From: Thiothrix lacustris DSM 21227
Lineage (GTDB): Bacteria > Pseudomonadota > Gammaproteobacteria > Thiotrichales > Thiotrichaceae
Assembly: GCF_000621325.1 (NCBI RefSeq)
Contig: NZ_JHYQ01000008.1
Span: forward strand, 80,092 to 144,091
Reading direction: 5' to 3'
Length of the DNA stretch: 64,000 nucleotides
This document shows, one piece after another, positions 16,710 to 27,226 of the stretch. Positions within the stretch are counted from its first letter, which is position 1, and each line of letters opens with the position of its first letter. Under the pieces are notes generated by a model. That model worked only from the letters and a program-made list of their open reading frames with translations. It searched no databases and had not been told where the DNA came from. A program made the position numbers and the translations under genes.

Positions 16710-19073
16710 TTACTCCCGTGTTTTGAGTGCGGATACCAGATCGAGCCTGTCCACATCGCGTTTGACCAGCCACCCGGAAATGGCTGATGCGCCCAGCACG
16801 GCGAGTGCGGCGACGCCATAACTTTCCGGCACGAAGATCGCCGGGATACTGTAAAGGTCGGTGCTGAAGGCGACCGATACCGCCATCGACAGGTAATACC
16901 CCAGCAGCGAGCCAAGCGGCAGTGCCAGCAGGGTAATAATGCCCAGCTCACCCAGCAGGATGAACCCGGTTTCCCCCGTGGTCAGGCCAATAACCCGCAA
17001 ACTGGCAAGGTCACGGGAACGTTCCGCAAAGGTGATGCGGGCGCTGTTGTAGACAATGCCGAAGGTGATGATCCCCGCAATTGCTGCCATGACATAGCGG
17101 ATCGCTCCCGCGCCGGTATCCATCACTTTCTTGAAAGCCGCGCGTGATTCTTCCCGTAAGCTAACGCCTGCTACAGCGGGCATGTCCTTAAGCTTGTGGT
17201 AAATGGCAGCACTGCGGGCGCTGTCGATACGCAAATAAGCGCCGGATACACGGTTCTGTTCCTTGAGCGCCTGATTCAGTGTGCCAATCTGCATGTAAGT
17301 CGGCGCACCCAGCAAGGCTTGGGCAACACCGACCACGGGTACTTGCAGCACTGGCCTGCGGCCTTCGCGCACCTCGACGGTCAGCGTTTCACCGGGCTGG
17401 ATATGCAGGATGTCTGCCAGCGATTTCGCCAGAATAATGCCGTCTGCACGCACGTAAATGGCCTGCATCTGGTCATCCACCGCCCGGTTGAGACGCGGTT
17501 CCGCTACCAGCCCGCTGATGCCGCCACGATAGGTGTACAGGCCATGGCGCAAGGTGGCGGAAACACTGCGGAACGGTTCCACTTCAATCACCCCTTCCAT
17601 CCGCTGCAATTCATACACAGTCTTGTCCAGCAGCGGCTCGACAAAACTGACGGTGACATCACTGCGCTCAATCACCCCGAAATTCATGTCCAATACCCGG
17701 TCAAAACCACTCATCAGGCTGATCATGGCGACGGACAACGCCATCCCCGCGCTAATCCCCACCACCGCCGCCAATGCCCGCCCCGGCTGGCGGATCAGCC
17801 CGCGCACCACAATGCGGCTGGGCTGGTCAAGCACTGCCTTGAGGGTTTTGCCGATCCCCACGGAACGGCTGTAATCCGCTGGTGCGGGCGGGCGCATCGC
17901 CGTCGCTGGTGTCAGCGCAAACACCTTGCGCAACACAAACACCCCACCAACCGATGCCGCCAGTACACTGACGGCAACCCCCGTCAAGAAAGCCGCCGGG
18001 TCAACCTGAAACACCAGAAGCGGAAACTTGTAATATTCCTGATAAACGCTGCTAAGGCTCCTGCCCGCCAGCACCCCCAGCAGGCAACCCAACAATGCCC
18101 CGCTGATAGCAATCGCCATAATAAACTTGAAATAATGCACCCCCACTTCCCCGTTGGAATAGCCGAATGCCTTAAGCAAGCCGATTTGCTCGCGCTCGGA
18201 TTCCACCATCCGCGAAATGACGATGTACAACAGGAAAGCCGCCACCCCCAGAAATATCGGTGGCACGCCTTTGCTCGACATCGCCAAACCCTTGATTTCC
18301 TCACTCACAAAGCGGTCGGAAAAATGGTCATCCACCCCATACGCACCGAGACCGCCATAACTCGCCAGCATCCGGTCAAGCTGATCCAGCACCTCAGGCA
18401 AGCGGGCATCCCGCGTCAGGGTCAGCAGCGCCTCATTAAACGCGCCCTTCAGATCGTAGGCCGCCGCCAGCGAGTGTTCCCCCATCCAGATCACCGCAAA
18501 GCGGGCATCATCCGGCATCAACTCCCCCGGCGGGGTGGAATACAGGAACTCCGGGGCTTGCGCCAGCCCGACAATCTGAAAGGTACGCTTTGCCCCGCTC
18601 ATGGTGGCGGAAAGTTTGTCACCGGGCGACAGGCCATGCACCTTGGCAAAGCCTTCCAGCAAGAGGATTTCATCAGGACGTGCGGGGTCAAGACGCCGCC
18701 CCGCCGCGAGGTAAAGGTCATTCAGGCGCGGCGGTACAAAGTCGGGCAGTGACACCGCTTGCGCCCGCACCGGCACGGCAATGCCGGGCAAATTGATCAG
18801 CGCCCCGGCATTGATGCGCCCTGCCACGGCGGCCACACCGGGAATTTTGGCGATATTGTCCAGCAGGTGTTCAGGCGCACGTTTGACCGGCGCGAACACT
18901 TCAGCAAAACGGTAACGCTCGTAATAGGTGCGCTTGGTTTCTGTCAGTGAATTGATCAAGCCATCCATCATCACCAGCATCAACACACCGAGGGCGATGA
19001 CCACCGCAATCGCGATGGCTTGGCCTTTTACCCGCCACAAGTCACGCAGCAGCTTGTGGTCAAGCGGTGTCAT
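16710..19073 (-). CDS. ABC exporter permease with two FtsX-like domains
   Basis: A 787-residue inner-membrane protein built from two MacB/FtsX-type halves. Each has an N-terminal hydrophobic helix, a large periplasmic domain and a three-helix FtsX block. The FtsX block MVESEREQIGLLKAFGYSNG is near residue 300 and its counterpart FAERSRDLASLRVIGLTTGE near 695. The gene lies 19 bases after its ATPase and just before the HlyD adaptor, so the three are one operon. Such sets export lipids, peptides or drugs from the periplasm. The substrate is unknown. Confidence 0.88.
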   Translation of the reverse strand: MTPLDHKLLRDLWRVKGQAIAIAVVIALGVLMLVMMDGLINSLTETKRTYYERYRFAEVFAPVKRAPEHLLDNIAKIPGVAAVAGRINAGALINLPGIAVPVRAQAVSLPDFVPPRLNDLYLAAGRRLDPARPDEILLLEGFAKVHGLSPGDKLSATMSGAKRTFQIVGLAQAPEFLYSTPPGELMPDDARFAVIWMGEHSLAAAYDLKGAFNEALLTLTRDARLPEVLDQLDRMLASYGGLGAYGVDDHFSDRFVSEEIKGLAMSSKGVPPIFLGVAAFLLYIVISRMVESEREQIGLLKAFGYSNGEVGVHYFKFIMAIAISGALLGCLLGVLAGRSLSSVYQEYYKFPLLVFQVDPAAFLTGVAVSVLAASVGGVFVLRKVFALTPATAMRPPAPADYSRSVGIGKTLKAVLDQPSRIVVRGLIRQPGRALAAVVGISAGMALSVAMISLMSGFDRVLDMNFGVIERSDVTVSFVEPLLDKTVYELQRMEGVIEVEPFRSVSATLRHGLYTYRGGISGLVAEPRLNRAVDDQMQAIYVRADGIILAKSLADILHIQPGETLTVEVREGRRPVLQVPVVGVAQALLGAPTYMQIGTLNQALKEQNRVSGAYLRIDSARSAAIYHKLKDMPAVAGVSLREESRAAFKKVMDTGAGAIRYVMAAIAGIITFGIVYNSARITFAERSRDLASLRVIGLTTGETGFILLGELGIITLLALPLGSLLGYYLSMAVSVAFSTDLYSIPAIFVPESYGVAALAVLGASAISGWLVKRDVDRLDLVSALKTRE

Positions 19074-19092
19074 GGGTTTGCCCCTGCCTGCC

Positions 19093-19818
19093 TTACCATT
19101 GGATGTCCTCCGCAGACAGTTTGGTGGTGTTCACCACCACTTCGCGGATACCGCCATCGGCAAAGTCGATCACCCGGTCGGCCATCTTGGCGGTCGCGGC
19201 GGCGTGGGTAATGATCAACACGGTCGTGCCCAGTTCGCGGTTCACATCCTGCAACACGCGCAACACGGCGCGGCCTGTGTGGCTATCCAGCGCCCCGGTT
19301 GGTTCGTCGCAAAACAGGATGGTCGGGCGTTTGGCAATGGCGCGGGCAATGGCAACACGCTGTTGTTCACCGCCGGACATTTGCGCGGGGAAGTGATCCA
19401 GCCGCTGCTCCAACCCGACCAGCGCCAGCGCCTCGGCTGGCTCCAGTGGGTTGTCGGCGATTTCAGTGACCAGCTCGACATTTTCATAAGCCGTCAGGCT
19501 GGGCATTAGGTTGTAAAACTGGAACACGAAGCCAACGTGGTGGCGGCGGTACAGGGTAAGCTCGCGATCACTCATCGCGGTCAGGTCATCCGCAAAGAAA
19601 TGCACCACACCATCCGTAGCGCGATCCAGCCCGCCGAGGATATTCAGCAAGGTGGATTTGCCACTGCCGGATGCGCCTAACAGCACCACCAGTTCACCGG
19701 CGGGGATGTCAACATCCACCCCGCGCAGGGCGTGTACGGTTGACGCGCCCGTGCCGTAGACTTTGGTGACACCTTGTGTCCTGAAAGCAGGGAGCGTTTT
19801 GTCGATGAGATGCGGCAT
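19093..19818 (-). CDS. ABC exporter ATP-binding protein (MacB/LolD type)
   Basis: A 241-residue ATPase of the LolD/MacB branch. Walker [13 protein letters not shown], signature [14 protein letters not shown], Walker [13 protein letters not shown] and the switch histidine in [15 protein letters not shown] are all intact. The short N-terminal extension and [18 protein letters not shown] are typical of ATPases that work with FtsX-like permeases. It is the first gene of the ATPase-permease-adaptor operon. Confidence 0.92.
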   Translation of the reverse strand: MPHLIDKTLPAFRTQGVTKVYGTGASTVHALRGVDVDIPAGELVVLLGASGSGKSTLLNILGGLDRATDGVVHFFADDLTAMSDRELTLYRRHHVGFVFQFYNLMPSLTAYENVELVTEIADNPLEPAEALALVGLEQRLDHFPAQMSGGEQQRVAIARAIAKRPTILFCDEPTGALDSHTGRAVLRVLQDVNRELGTTVLIITHAAATAKMADRVIDFADGGIREVVVNTTKLSAEDIQW

Positions 19819-19872
19819 AAATACATTCCGTCACCCGTCGGGATTGCGCTTGCTGACTGAACAGGTGATTTT

Positions 19873-21696
19873 CTAGTGTGGCAAGTAATAAAACATCGGC
19901 AATAACACACTGTACGCCAACCACATGATGATGGTTAGCGGCAGGCCGACACGCACAAAATCCATGAACTTGTAATTGCCCGCAGCCATGATCAGCAGAT
20001 TGGTTTTGTAAGCCATCGGCGTCATGTAGCTCATGTTCGCACCAAACAGCACCGCAATCACAAACGGTTCCGGGCTTAATTGCAGCGAATGGGCAATACT
20101 GATGGCAATCGGCGTACCGATGACTGCTGCGGCATTATTGGAAACCACATTGGTCAGGATAGCCATCAGCAACATCAAGCCACTGAGAATGATCGCGGGT
20201 GGTGCTCCCGCTGTCAGATGCAGGAATTGCCCCGCCAGAAACTCACTACCCCCCGTCACTGTCAAGGCGTGCCCCAGCGCAAGACTGGAGGCGACAATCA
20301 TAATGACCGGTAAATTCAAGCCACGGACAACATCCCCCCAATCAATACAGCGGGTGAGGATCATCAGCAACACCCCAGCAATCGCGCTAATCGCAATCGG
20401 CAGAATTTTAAATGCCGCCAGCAGGATAATGCCGAACATGATCAGTAACGCCAACGGGATTTTTTTAGAATACGGCAGGTCAGTCGTGCCTTCCAGTACG
20501 AAAAAATCTTCCATCAGCGAGAGGGCATTAATGCGCTCGCTGGCACTTTGCACCAGCAAAATATCGCCCAGTTGCAGGGTCAAATTACCCAGACCATTTG
20601 GCAAGGCTTTGATCTGGTGGTGACCATCGCGATGCACACCGAGTGCTACCAGATGATACCTGCTAACGAAATCTACCGATTGCAGACTTTGCCCCAACAA
20701 AGGCGAACGTTGGTGAATGAGGATTTCAGCGAGTTGTTGTTTGCCATTATTGAGGTGTTCATGCCCGTCAAAATCCGGGTCATCAGGGTGCAGAATGACC
20801 CCCAGCACTTGCTCAAACTGTTTCAGTTTATCCGGGGTGTAATGCACCAGCAGGCGGTCATTGGCACTCAATACTGTGTCGGGCAGGGGTTTTAAACCTT
20901 CCTTGGCACTGCGACGAATCGTAATGATTTTAAGTTCACCGTCGGTTTTTGCGATGACTTCCTGCACTCGCTTGCCATCGGCAAAACTGCCAGCGGGAAT
21001 ATGCAGGTGGGCAGTGTAAACGCGGTTGATGACATTGTTGGCTGTGGCAGGCTGCTTGGGTAACATACGCGGGGCAATCAGCCACAGAAAAGCCATACCA
21101 ATGCTTCCCGCAATCGCGGCGGGCAGGACAAAATCAAACATTTCAAACTTGGTCACGCCCATTTCCGCCGCCACGCTCACTACCAGCAAGTTGGTGGACG
21201 TACCAATCGTCGTGCCCATTCCACCCAGCAAGGTCGCAAACCCCATCGGCATCAGGATGCCGGAAGCCGAACTTTTGGTACGCGCCGCAACGTTAATCAG
21301 GATAGGAATCAGCAATACCACAATCGGCGTGTTATTGATGAAAGCACTCAGTACAGCGGAGATTAGCAAGGTCGCTAGCAAGGACAGTACAGGATGCTTA
21401 CCCCAGAGTTTAGCAAGTATATAACCGACGGGTTCGAGCGCCCCGGTACGTACCAACCCTTGCCCCGCCACCATCAAGGCACACACTGCAATCAGCGCTT
21501 CATGCCCGAAACCGTAGAAGAAATCGACGGGTTCCACCACACCTTCAAGCCCTTGGTAAGGAAACAACTCAAAACCTACCGCCAGCACCGCGAGGATCAG
21601 CAAACAGGAGGTCGCCAGCGGGATACGCTCTCGGCTAAACAGGAATAGGGCTAGAACAGTTAAGGCAAGCACCGCAATCGTGTGGTTATCGAGCAT
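19873..21696 (-). CDS. SLC13-family permease with two TrkA-C (RCK-C) domains
   Basis: A 607-residue transporter of the divalent-anion:Na+ symporter type. A first membrane half (residues 1-210) is followed by two soluble RCK-C/TrkA-C-like modules (about 220-290 and 300-380). A second membrane half ends at the C-terminus. INNTPIVVLLIPILINVA and NVVSNNAAAVIGTPIA match the conserved helix-hairpin motifs of the family. Start at the ATG with an AAGGAG site seven bases away. Substrate (sulfate, dicarboxylate or other anion) cannot be decided. Confidence 0.88.
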   Translation of the reverse strand: MLDNHTIAVLALTVLALFLFSRERIPLATSCLLILAVLAVGFELFPYQGLEGVVEPVDFFYGFGHEALIAVCALMVAGQGLVRTGALEPVGYILAKLWGKHPVLSLLATLLISAVLSAFINNTPIVVLLIPILINVAARTKSSASGILMPMGFATLLGGMGTTIGTSTNLLVVSVAAEMGVTKFEMFDFVLPAAIAGSIGMAFLWLIAPRMLPKQPATANNVINRVYTAHLHIPAGSFADGKRVQEVIAKTDGELKIITIRRSAKEGLKPLPDTVLSANDRLLVHYTPDKLKQFEQVLGVILHPDDPDFDGHEHLNNGKQQLAEILIHQRSPLLGQSLQSVDFVSRYHLVALGVHRDGHHQIKALPNGLGNLTLQLGDILLVQSASERINALSLMEDFFVLEGTTDLPYSKKIPLALLIMFGIILLAAFKILPIAISAIAGVLLMILTRCIDWGDVVRGLNLPVIMIVASSLALGHALTVTGGSEFLAGQFLHLTAGAPPAIILSGLMLLMAILTNVVSNNAAAVIGTPIAISIAHSLQLSPEPFVIAVLFGANMSYMTPMAYKTNLLIMAAGNYKFMDFVRVGLPLTIIMWLAYSVLLPMFYYLPH

Positions 21697-21768
21697 CGGA
21701 CGCTCCTTATTTAACGGGTAAAAATGCCTAGACATTACCCTGTGCTCACGCCTACCGCAATATCTGAT

Positions 21769-22899
21769 TTACGTTCCCTGCTCCACCAACTCCAGCCGAT
21801 ACAAGCCGCCCTTGTCCTCATCAGTCAACACGTACAGATAACCATCCGGCGCTTGCTGAATGTCGCGAATGCGTCCGATCGTATTTTCCAGCAAGCGTTC
21901 TTCATTGACGTAGCGGTTGCCATCCAGTATCACGCGGGAAACCAGCTCAGACTTGAGTGCGCCAACAAATAGATTACCGCGCCAAGCAGGGTATTTATCC
22001 CCCGTATAAAAAGCCATGCCGGAAGGTGCAATGGAAGGTTTCCAGAAAAGCACGGGCTGTTCCATGCCCTCCTGTTGCGTTGCCCCTTTCCCGACGGCAC
22101 CGCCACCGTATTCCTCGCCGTAAGTAATCACAGGCCAGCCGTAGTTGGCTCCGGCGCGTTCAATATTGACCTCATCACCACCTTGCGGCCCATGTTCACA
22201 CGTCCAGACCTGTCCACTAACGGGGTGCAGCGCCATACACTGCATATTGCGGTGGCCATAGCTGTAGATTTCCGGTTTCGCGCCAGGTGTATTAACGAAA
22301 GGATTATCGGCAGGAATGCGCCCGTCATCATGCAGGCGAATCACGCTGCCCGCATGGCTGGAAAGGTCTTGCGCACTATCACGCTCTCCCCGATCGCCGA
22401 GGCTGAGATAGACATAACCAGAGCGGTCGAATACCACCCTTCCACCGAAATGCTGCCCTGGGTCTGATTTTGGCGTGGCTTCAAACAGCACTTGCCACTG
22501 GGTGAGTGCGCCATCCTGATACTGCCCGCGAGCCAGATGGGTGCTGTAACCCCCTTTACCCTTACCGGCATAGGCAACATACAGCCAGTGGTTTTTAGCA
22601 AATTGGGGGTGAAGGGCAAGACCCAGCAAGCCGCCTTGCCCGTGTTCTTCAATGGCGGGCAAGCCGCTAACGGGTGCATCCAGCAACTTGCCATTGTGGA
22701 TGCGGCGCAAAGTGCCGGAACGTTCGCTGATGAGGATGTCACCATCAGGCAGAAAAGCCATGCCCCACGGTTGCTTGAGGCCATCAACGGTTTTCACGGC
22801 ACTTACCTCTGCCGCCACGGGAAAAGGCAGCATCAACAGTAAAACCAGCGTAAATGCCAGTAACCAGCAACCAAACAATCGTTGTTCAGGGTGGTACAT
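21769..22899 (-). CDS. PQQ-dependent sugar dehydrogenase (YliI type), exported
   Basis: A 376-residue protein with a Sec signal peptide (cleavage near PVAA-EVSAV) and a six-bladed propeller of the soluble glucose/aldose dehydrogenase family. Family motifs include GLKQPWGMAFLPDGDILISER, GHRNMQCMALHP, CEHGPQGGDEVN and FWKPSIAPSGMAFY. E. coli YliI is a PQQ-dependent aldose dehydrogenase of similar size. It is 22 bases downstream of an MscS-like gene at the end of a four-gene minus-strand run, with no evident functional tie. No PQQ synthesis genes are in the window. Confidence 0.88.
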   Translation of the reverse strand: MYHPEQRLFGCWLLAFTLVLLLMLPFPVAAEVSAVKTVDGLKQPWGMAFLPDGDILISERSGTLRRIHNGKLLDAPVSGLPAIEEHGQGGLLGLALHPQFAKNHWLYVAYAGKGKGGYSTHLARGQYQDGALTQWQVLFEATPKSDPGQHFGGRVVFDRSGYVYLSLGDRGERDSAQDLSSHAGSVIRLHDDGRIPADNPFVNTPGAKPEIYSYGHRNMQCMALHPVSGQVWTCEHGPQGGDEVNIERAGANYGWPVITYGEEYGGGAVGKGATQQEGMEQPVLFWKPSIAPSGMAFYTGDKYPAWRGNLFVGALKSELVSRVILDGNRYVNEERLLENTIGRIRDIQQAPDGYLYVLTDEDKGGLYRLELVEQGT

Positions 22900-22921
22900 A
22901 GATACCTCGCTAATACCTCGC

Positions 22922-24250
22922 CTATTTCGGCAAAAACTGTTTCACCACCGCCTCATCCACACTACGCACATGCAAATCACGCTGCGGGTAAGGGATCTCA
23001 ATACCGTGCTCGTGGAATTTCTCCCAAATTCGTAACATCAAGGCACTCTTAACATTAGCACAACCATTCATCGGGTCGCTGACCCAAATGCGTTGTTCCA
23101 AGTCCACCGAGTTGTCACCGAAACCTTTCAGCAGGCAAACCGGCCCCGGATGTTTGAGTACCCGAGGGGTTTCCGAAGCCGCTTCGACACACAAAGCCAT
23201 CGCTTTTTTGACATCGGTATTGTAATGCACACCCACCGGGATTCTAAGACGTACATTATTGTCACTGTACGACCAGTTTTCCACCTGATTATTAATCAGC
23301 TCATCATTAGGGATCAAATGTTCCGTACCATCCCGTGTGATCATAGAAACATAACGGGCGCTCAGCAGGTTTACCCGCCCATAACGACCGCCCACCACAA
23401 TGGTATCCCCCGGCTTGATGGATTTATCCATCAACAAAATAATGCCCGCAATCAGGTTGGAAAAGACTTTCTGCAAGCCCAGCCCGATCCCGATACCCAC
23501 AGCACCGCCAAAGAATGCAAAGGTCGTTAAATCTACCCCCACCATGTTCAAACCGATCAAGAACGCCAGCATCAGCAACATGAATTTGGAGACTTTCCCC
23601 AGCAAGGCTTGGGTGGAAACGCTCAGGTTGGGATTATTGTACAGCGACCGCTCAATCAGATTCGCCGTCATCAAAGCCAACCAGACAAACGCCGCCACTG
23701 ACAAACTCGAAGACACCACGTCATACAAGGTAAACGCATCTTTATCAGAACCCAGCTTGATGCTTTCCAGCCAGTCGATAATTTTGGACAAGTAACCAAG
23801 AATATCGAGCGCCGCAATCCCCCAGATCAAGGTTGCCACAGAACGGCTCACCGTCGGGTTAGTGATAAACGCAGAAACCAAGCGAATCATTGCCCAAGCA
23901 AAGGCCAAATCATTGATCGTATTCAGGATCACGTAGGGTATTTTCAGCTCATGATAGATAAGCATCGCCAGACGTGTCCACAGCACAAGAATCAGTGGAA
24001 AAGAAAGGCGGCGTAACAGCCGATACAGCAATTGTTGTAGTAGCAGATGTTTGCCTTCGACGGGTGCCTGAAAACGTTTGCGCACCCACTGGCTGATATA
24101 AAACGCCACCAGCAGCCCCAAAATAGCCACACCATACTGAATAAGGCGATCAAGACTGAACAGGTTGGTGATGACCCAATCCTGCACTATATCAGTGGTT
24201 TCCAGTAAGTCTTCTTTACCCGACGTCAAGAGTTCTTTGGGTTCAGCCAT
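22922..24250 (-). CDS. MscS-family mechanosensitive channel
   Basis: A 442-residue inner-membrane channel. Several N-terminal hydrophobic segments are followed by the MscS pore helix and beta domain. The pore region reads GAVGIGIGLGLQKVFSNLIAG, followed by DKSIKPGDTIVVGGRYGRV and IPNDELINNQVENWSYSD. It would open under hypo-osmotic stress. It lies 33 bases after mgtE and is probably cotranscribed with the Mg-related genes. Confidence 0.9.
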   Translation of the reverse strand: MAEPKELLTSGKEDLLETTDIVQDWVITNLFSLDRLIQYGVAILGLLVAFYISQWVRKRFQAPVEGKHLLLQQLLYRLLRRLSFPLILVLWTRLAMLIYHELKIPYVILNTINDLAFAWAMIRLVSAFITNPTVSRSVATLIWGIAALDILGYLSKIIDWLESIKLGSDKDAFTLYDVVSSSLSVAAFVWLALMTANLIERSLYNNPNLSVSTQALLGKVSKFMLLMLAFLIGLNMVGVDLTTFAFFGGAVGIGIGLGLQKVFSNLIAGIILLMDKSIKPGDTIVVGGRYGRVNLLSARYVSMITRDGTEHLIPNDELINNQVENWSYSDNNVRLRIPVGVHYNTDVKKAMALCVEAASETPRVLKHPGPVCLLKGFGDNSVDLEQRIWVSDPMNGCANVKSALMLRIWEKFHEHGIEIPYPQRDLHVRSVDEAVVKQFLPK

Positions 24251-24283
24251 GTTTTTCCCCTAAATTTTTGTTAGCCCGTTTTC

Positions 24284-25642
24284 TCACAGCAACAGCCACG
24301 TTGCCAAACCGAGAAAGCTCATAAAGCCTACCACATCTGTTACCGTTGTGAGGATAACCGAACCTGATAGGGCTGGATCAATTCCCATGCGTTCCAACAC
24401 CAAAGGCACTGACAACCCGGCAATCGCAGCCGCAAACTGGTTGATGATCATTGCCGCCGCCAACACACCTGCAATTTTGGGGTCATGGAACCACAACCAG
24501 GCAATCATCCCGACCACCACCGCCCACACTACCCCGTTAATGCCTGCAATCACCACCTCCTTGATCGCCAGCCAGCGGGTATTAGCGGCACTGATTTGCC
24601 CCAGCGCCAAACCCCGGATGGCAAGCGTCAGGGTTTGGCTGCCCGCAATACCACCCATGCTGGCAACAATCGGCATCAACACGGCCAGCGCCACCAGTTT
24701 TTCCAGCGTGGCAGCAAACAAGCCAATCACCGAAGAAGCCAGAAACGCTGTTAGCAAATTAATCCCTAACCAGAACATACGGCGTTTAGCAGAAGGAATA
24801 ATCGGGGCAAACAAGTCCTCATCCTCATCCAAACCCGCCATTTGCATGACCTGATGGTCTGCCAGTTCGCGGATAATATCGAGGGCATCGTCAACCGCAA
24901 TACGCCCCACCAGCTTACCGTCAGCATCCACCACAGCGATGGACTCGGTTTCGCGCTCCTCAAACAAATCCACCCAGTCTTCGCTTAAATCCAGCACACC
25001 CACTTTGTCAGCATCAACCTGCATGACATCGGCAACGCGCTTGCTACCATGCCCGGTCAACAGACTACTGAGGGAAAGTTTGCCTTGGTAATAGCCTTCG
25101 CGGTCAATCACCATCAGGCCGTCGGTATGCGGGGGCAAGGCATCCAGACGCTTGAGGTAACGTGCCACCACATCCAGCGAGACATCAGCGCGGATGGCAA
25201 TCCACTCGGTATCCATGTAACGCCCGGCGGACTCTTCCGGGTATTCGCGGCGCTGCTGGATAGCGGTACGAGCACCTTCCGTCAGGGATTTGAGGATAGC
25301 GCCTGCCAACCGATCAGGAACGGACTCCAGCAAATCCACCAACTCGGCCTCTTCCATTTCCCGGATGGCGTGGATAACACTGGCTTCTGGCAAGGCTTCC
25401 AGCAGGTTGTTGCGTACCCCGTCATCCAACTCTTCCAGCACGTCGGCTTGACAGGCTACCGGAATGAAATCCCAGATGTACTGGCGTTCACGGGGTGGCA
25501 GTGACTCCAGCAAGTGAGCCACTTCAACTTCATCCTGTTCCTGCAAAAAATCGCGGATACGTTGCGGCTCATTGCGCTCATGTAAATCAATGACCAGCGC
25601 AATCGGGTCAAACTCGGCAGAGTGGCGGGTGCTGCTTGTCAT
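24284..25642 (-). CDS. mgtE: Magnesium transporter MgtE
   Basis: A 452-residue Mg2+ channel/transporter. It has an N-terminal MgtE superhelical domain (about residues 30-135), two CBS domains (about 140-260), a connecting helix and five transmembrane helices ending in DPALSGSVILTTVTDVVGF, the Mg-selective pore region. It starts three bases after the CorC-like gene, so both are in one operon. Mg2+ gating through the cytosolic domains is family knowledge. Confidence 0.94.
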   Translation of the reverse strand: MTSSTRHSAEFDPIALVIDLHERNEPQRIRDFLQEQDEVEVAHLLESLPPRERQYIWDFIPVACQADVLEELDDGVRNNLLEALPEASVIHAIREMEEAELVDLLESVPDRLAGAILKSLTEGARTAIQQRREYPEESAGRYMDTEWIAIRADVSLDVVARYLKRLDALPPHTDGLMVIDREGYYQGKLSLSSLLTGHGSKRVADVMQVDADKVGVLDLSEDWVDLFEERETESIAVVDADGKLVGRIAVDDALDIIRELADHQVMQMAGLDEDEDLFAPIIPSAKRRMFWLGINLLTAFLASSVIGLFAATLEKLVALAVLMPIVASMGGIAGSQTLTLAIRGLALGQISAANTRWLAIKEVVIAGINGVVWAVVVGMIAWLWFHDPKIAGVLAAAMIINQFAAAIAGLSVPLVLERMGIDPALSGSVILTTVTDVVGFMSFLGLATWLLL

Positions 25643-25645
25643 GGG

Positions 25646-27001
25646 TTAAATATCCGCTACAGGTGGGGTAATCGCATCTGCCTTGGGGGTTTCTGCACTC
25701 ATGGCTTCCAACTGCACTTTTTCAACACGATGCCCATTCAATGACATGACCTTGAGCTGAAAACCACAGCAGTCAACCGTGTCCCCCACCACCGGTATAC
25801 GCTGTAAATGCAACATGAACAGGCCAGACAAGGTGTTGGCATCGAGATCGGCAGGAACATCAACGCCCAGCGCTTTTTCCATATCGCTGAGGGGTAACAA
25901 GCCATGTGCCTCCCACACATCATCCGCTATCTGGGTGATGGGATACTCGGATTCGTTTTCATCCATTTCGTCAGCAATTTCACCGACAATTTCTTCCAGC
26001 AGGTCTTCGAGCGTGAGTTGGCCGACGAATGCGCCGTACTCATCCACCACAAAAGCCATGTGGTCTTGCTGGCTGCGCATCGTGTCAAATAAACGCGCAA
26101 CCAGCAGCGTTTCCGGCACAACCAATGGCGGGCGGATGTAATCCTGAAGGTGTTCCCACGGCTTTTCCTTACCATCCAACATGGCATTGAACAGGTCTTT
26201 AGTCAGCAACAAACCCAGCAGGTTATCGGTGTCACCATCCACCACCGGGAAGCGTGAGTGCGAGGTGCGCCGAATCATCTCCATATTCTCCTCTGGCGTA
26301 TGCTGGATATTCAGCATATCGGTCTCCTGAGTAGACACCATGACTTCTTGCACCGTGCGTTCATCGAATTTGAACAGGTTGTGCAACATTTCAGCCTGTC
26401 CGGTTTCGATAGCACCATGTTCGCCGGACACCCCAATCATGTCGCGCAGCTCTTCCCCCGTCATGACATCACCGTGGGAAGCTTCTTCCACCCCAAAACG
26501 GCTCAGGATGAAAGAGGTCGTCAGGCTCAGCAGACGATTCAGCGGCCAAGCCATCAGATAAAATCCCTGTAACGGGTAAGCCACCCACAAGGACATTGGC
26601 TCCGGCTTACGGATCGCAAAGGTTTTCGGCACTTGCTCACCCACCACAATGTGTAGTGACGAAAACAACAAAAAGCCCAACAGGAAAGAACTGGTATGCA
26701 AGGTGTCTTCCGACATCCCCCAGTCGCGGAACACAGGTTCCAGCAAAGCGGCAATGGCAGGCTCACCGACCCAGCCCAAACCGAGGGAAGCCATGGTAAT
26801 ACCCAACTGGCAGGCTGCGAGGTAGGATTCCAGATTCCCCAGAATCTTGCGGATCAACACTGCGGAGCGGATGCCCTGATTGGCCAGTTGGTCAATACGC
26901 ACACCTTTGGCTTTGACGAGCGCAAACTCAGCCGCGACGAAAAAGCCATTGATTACCAATAATAAAACAGCAATGGTTAGGCTAGTGAGAGGGTTATCCA
27001 T
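25646..27001 (-). CDS. CorC/HlyC-family (CNNM) transporter-like protein
   Basis: A 451-residue membrane protein with an N-terminal CNNM (DUF21) domain of about 200 residues, a CBS pair (residues about 205-335, for example MVSTQETDMLNIQ and AFVVDEYGAFVGQLTLED) and a C-terminal CorC_HlyC domain. Family members export or regulate Mg2+ or Co2+. The position directly upstream of mgtE supports a magnesium role. A GGAAAAA site lies six bases before the ATG. Confidence 0.9.
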   Translation of the reverse strand: MDNPLTSLTIAVLLLVINGFFVAAEFALVKAKGVRIDQLANQGIRSAVLIRKILGNLESYLAACQLGITMASLGLGWVGEPAIAALLEPVFRDWGMSEDTLHTSSFLLGFLLFSSLHIVVGEQVPKTFAIRKPEPMSLWVAYPLQGFYLMAWPLNRLLSLTTSFILSRFGVEEASHGDVMTGEELRDMIGVSGEHGAIETGQAEMLHNLFKFDERTVQEVMVSTQETDMLNIQHTPEENMEMIRRTSHSRFPVVDGDTDNLLGLLLTKDLFNAMLDGKEKPWEHLQDYIRPPLVVPETLLVARLFDTMRSQQDHMAFVVDEYGAFVGQLTLEDLLEEIVGEIADEMDENESEYPITQIADDVWEAHGLLPLSDMEKALGVDVPADLDANTLSGLFMLHLQRIPVVGDTVDCCGFQLKVMSLNGHRVEKVQLEAMSAETPKADAITPPVADI

Positions 27002-27226
27002 TTGTTTTTTTCCAGAAAGATGAGCAAAAGTAGTTCGACAGATTCAGCAACAGTAAAGTCACACAGTAGACAATGCTGTACGCAATTCAAGTTTTTTAAA
27101 AAAAATTGTGACTTTATTACAACATGGGGCGTCTTACCTACAAGTGATGCAGAAACACCAACAGGCTTGCTGGTCACTGCGAAACATTTTTCGGTAAGTT
27201 TTATGAAAGTTTATGGAGATTAAAAC

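Noticed and set aside
17196..18752. Long plus-strand open frame of 518 codons
   Set aside because: Lies wholly opposite the ABC permease gene, has no domain-like features and is His/Arg/Gln-rich as expected for an antisense frame.
27100..27125. CRP-like site (TGTGA followed by a weak second half)
   Set aside because: The second half-site does not match TCACA, so support is too weak.
27002..27223. 73-codon open frame upstream of the beta-barrel gene
   Set aside because: No ribosome site, unusual residue composition and location in an AT-rich promoter-like region; more likely a leader of the next gene.
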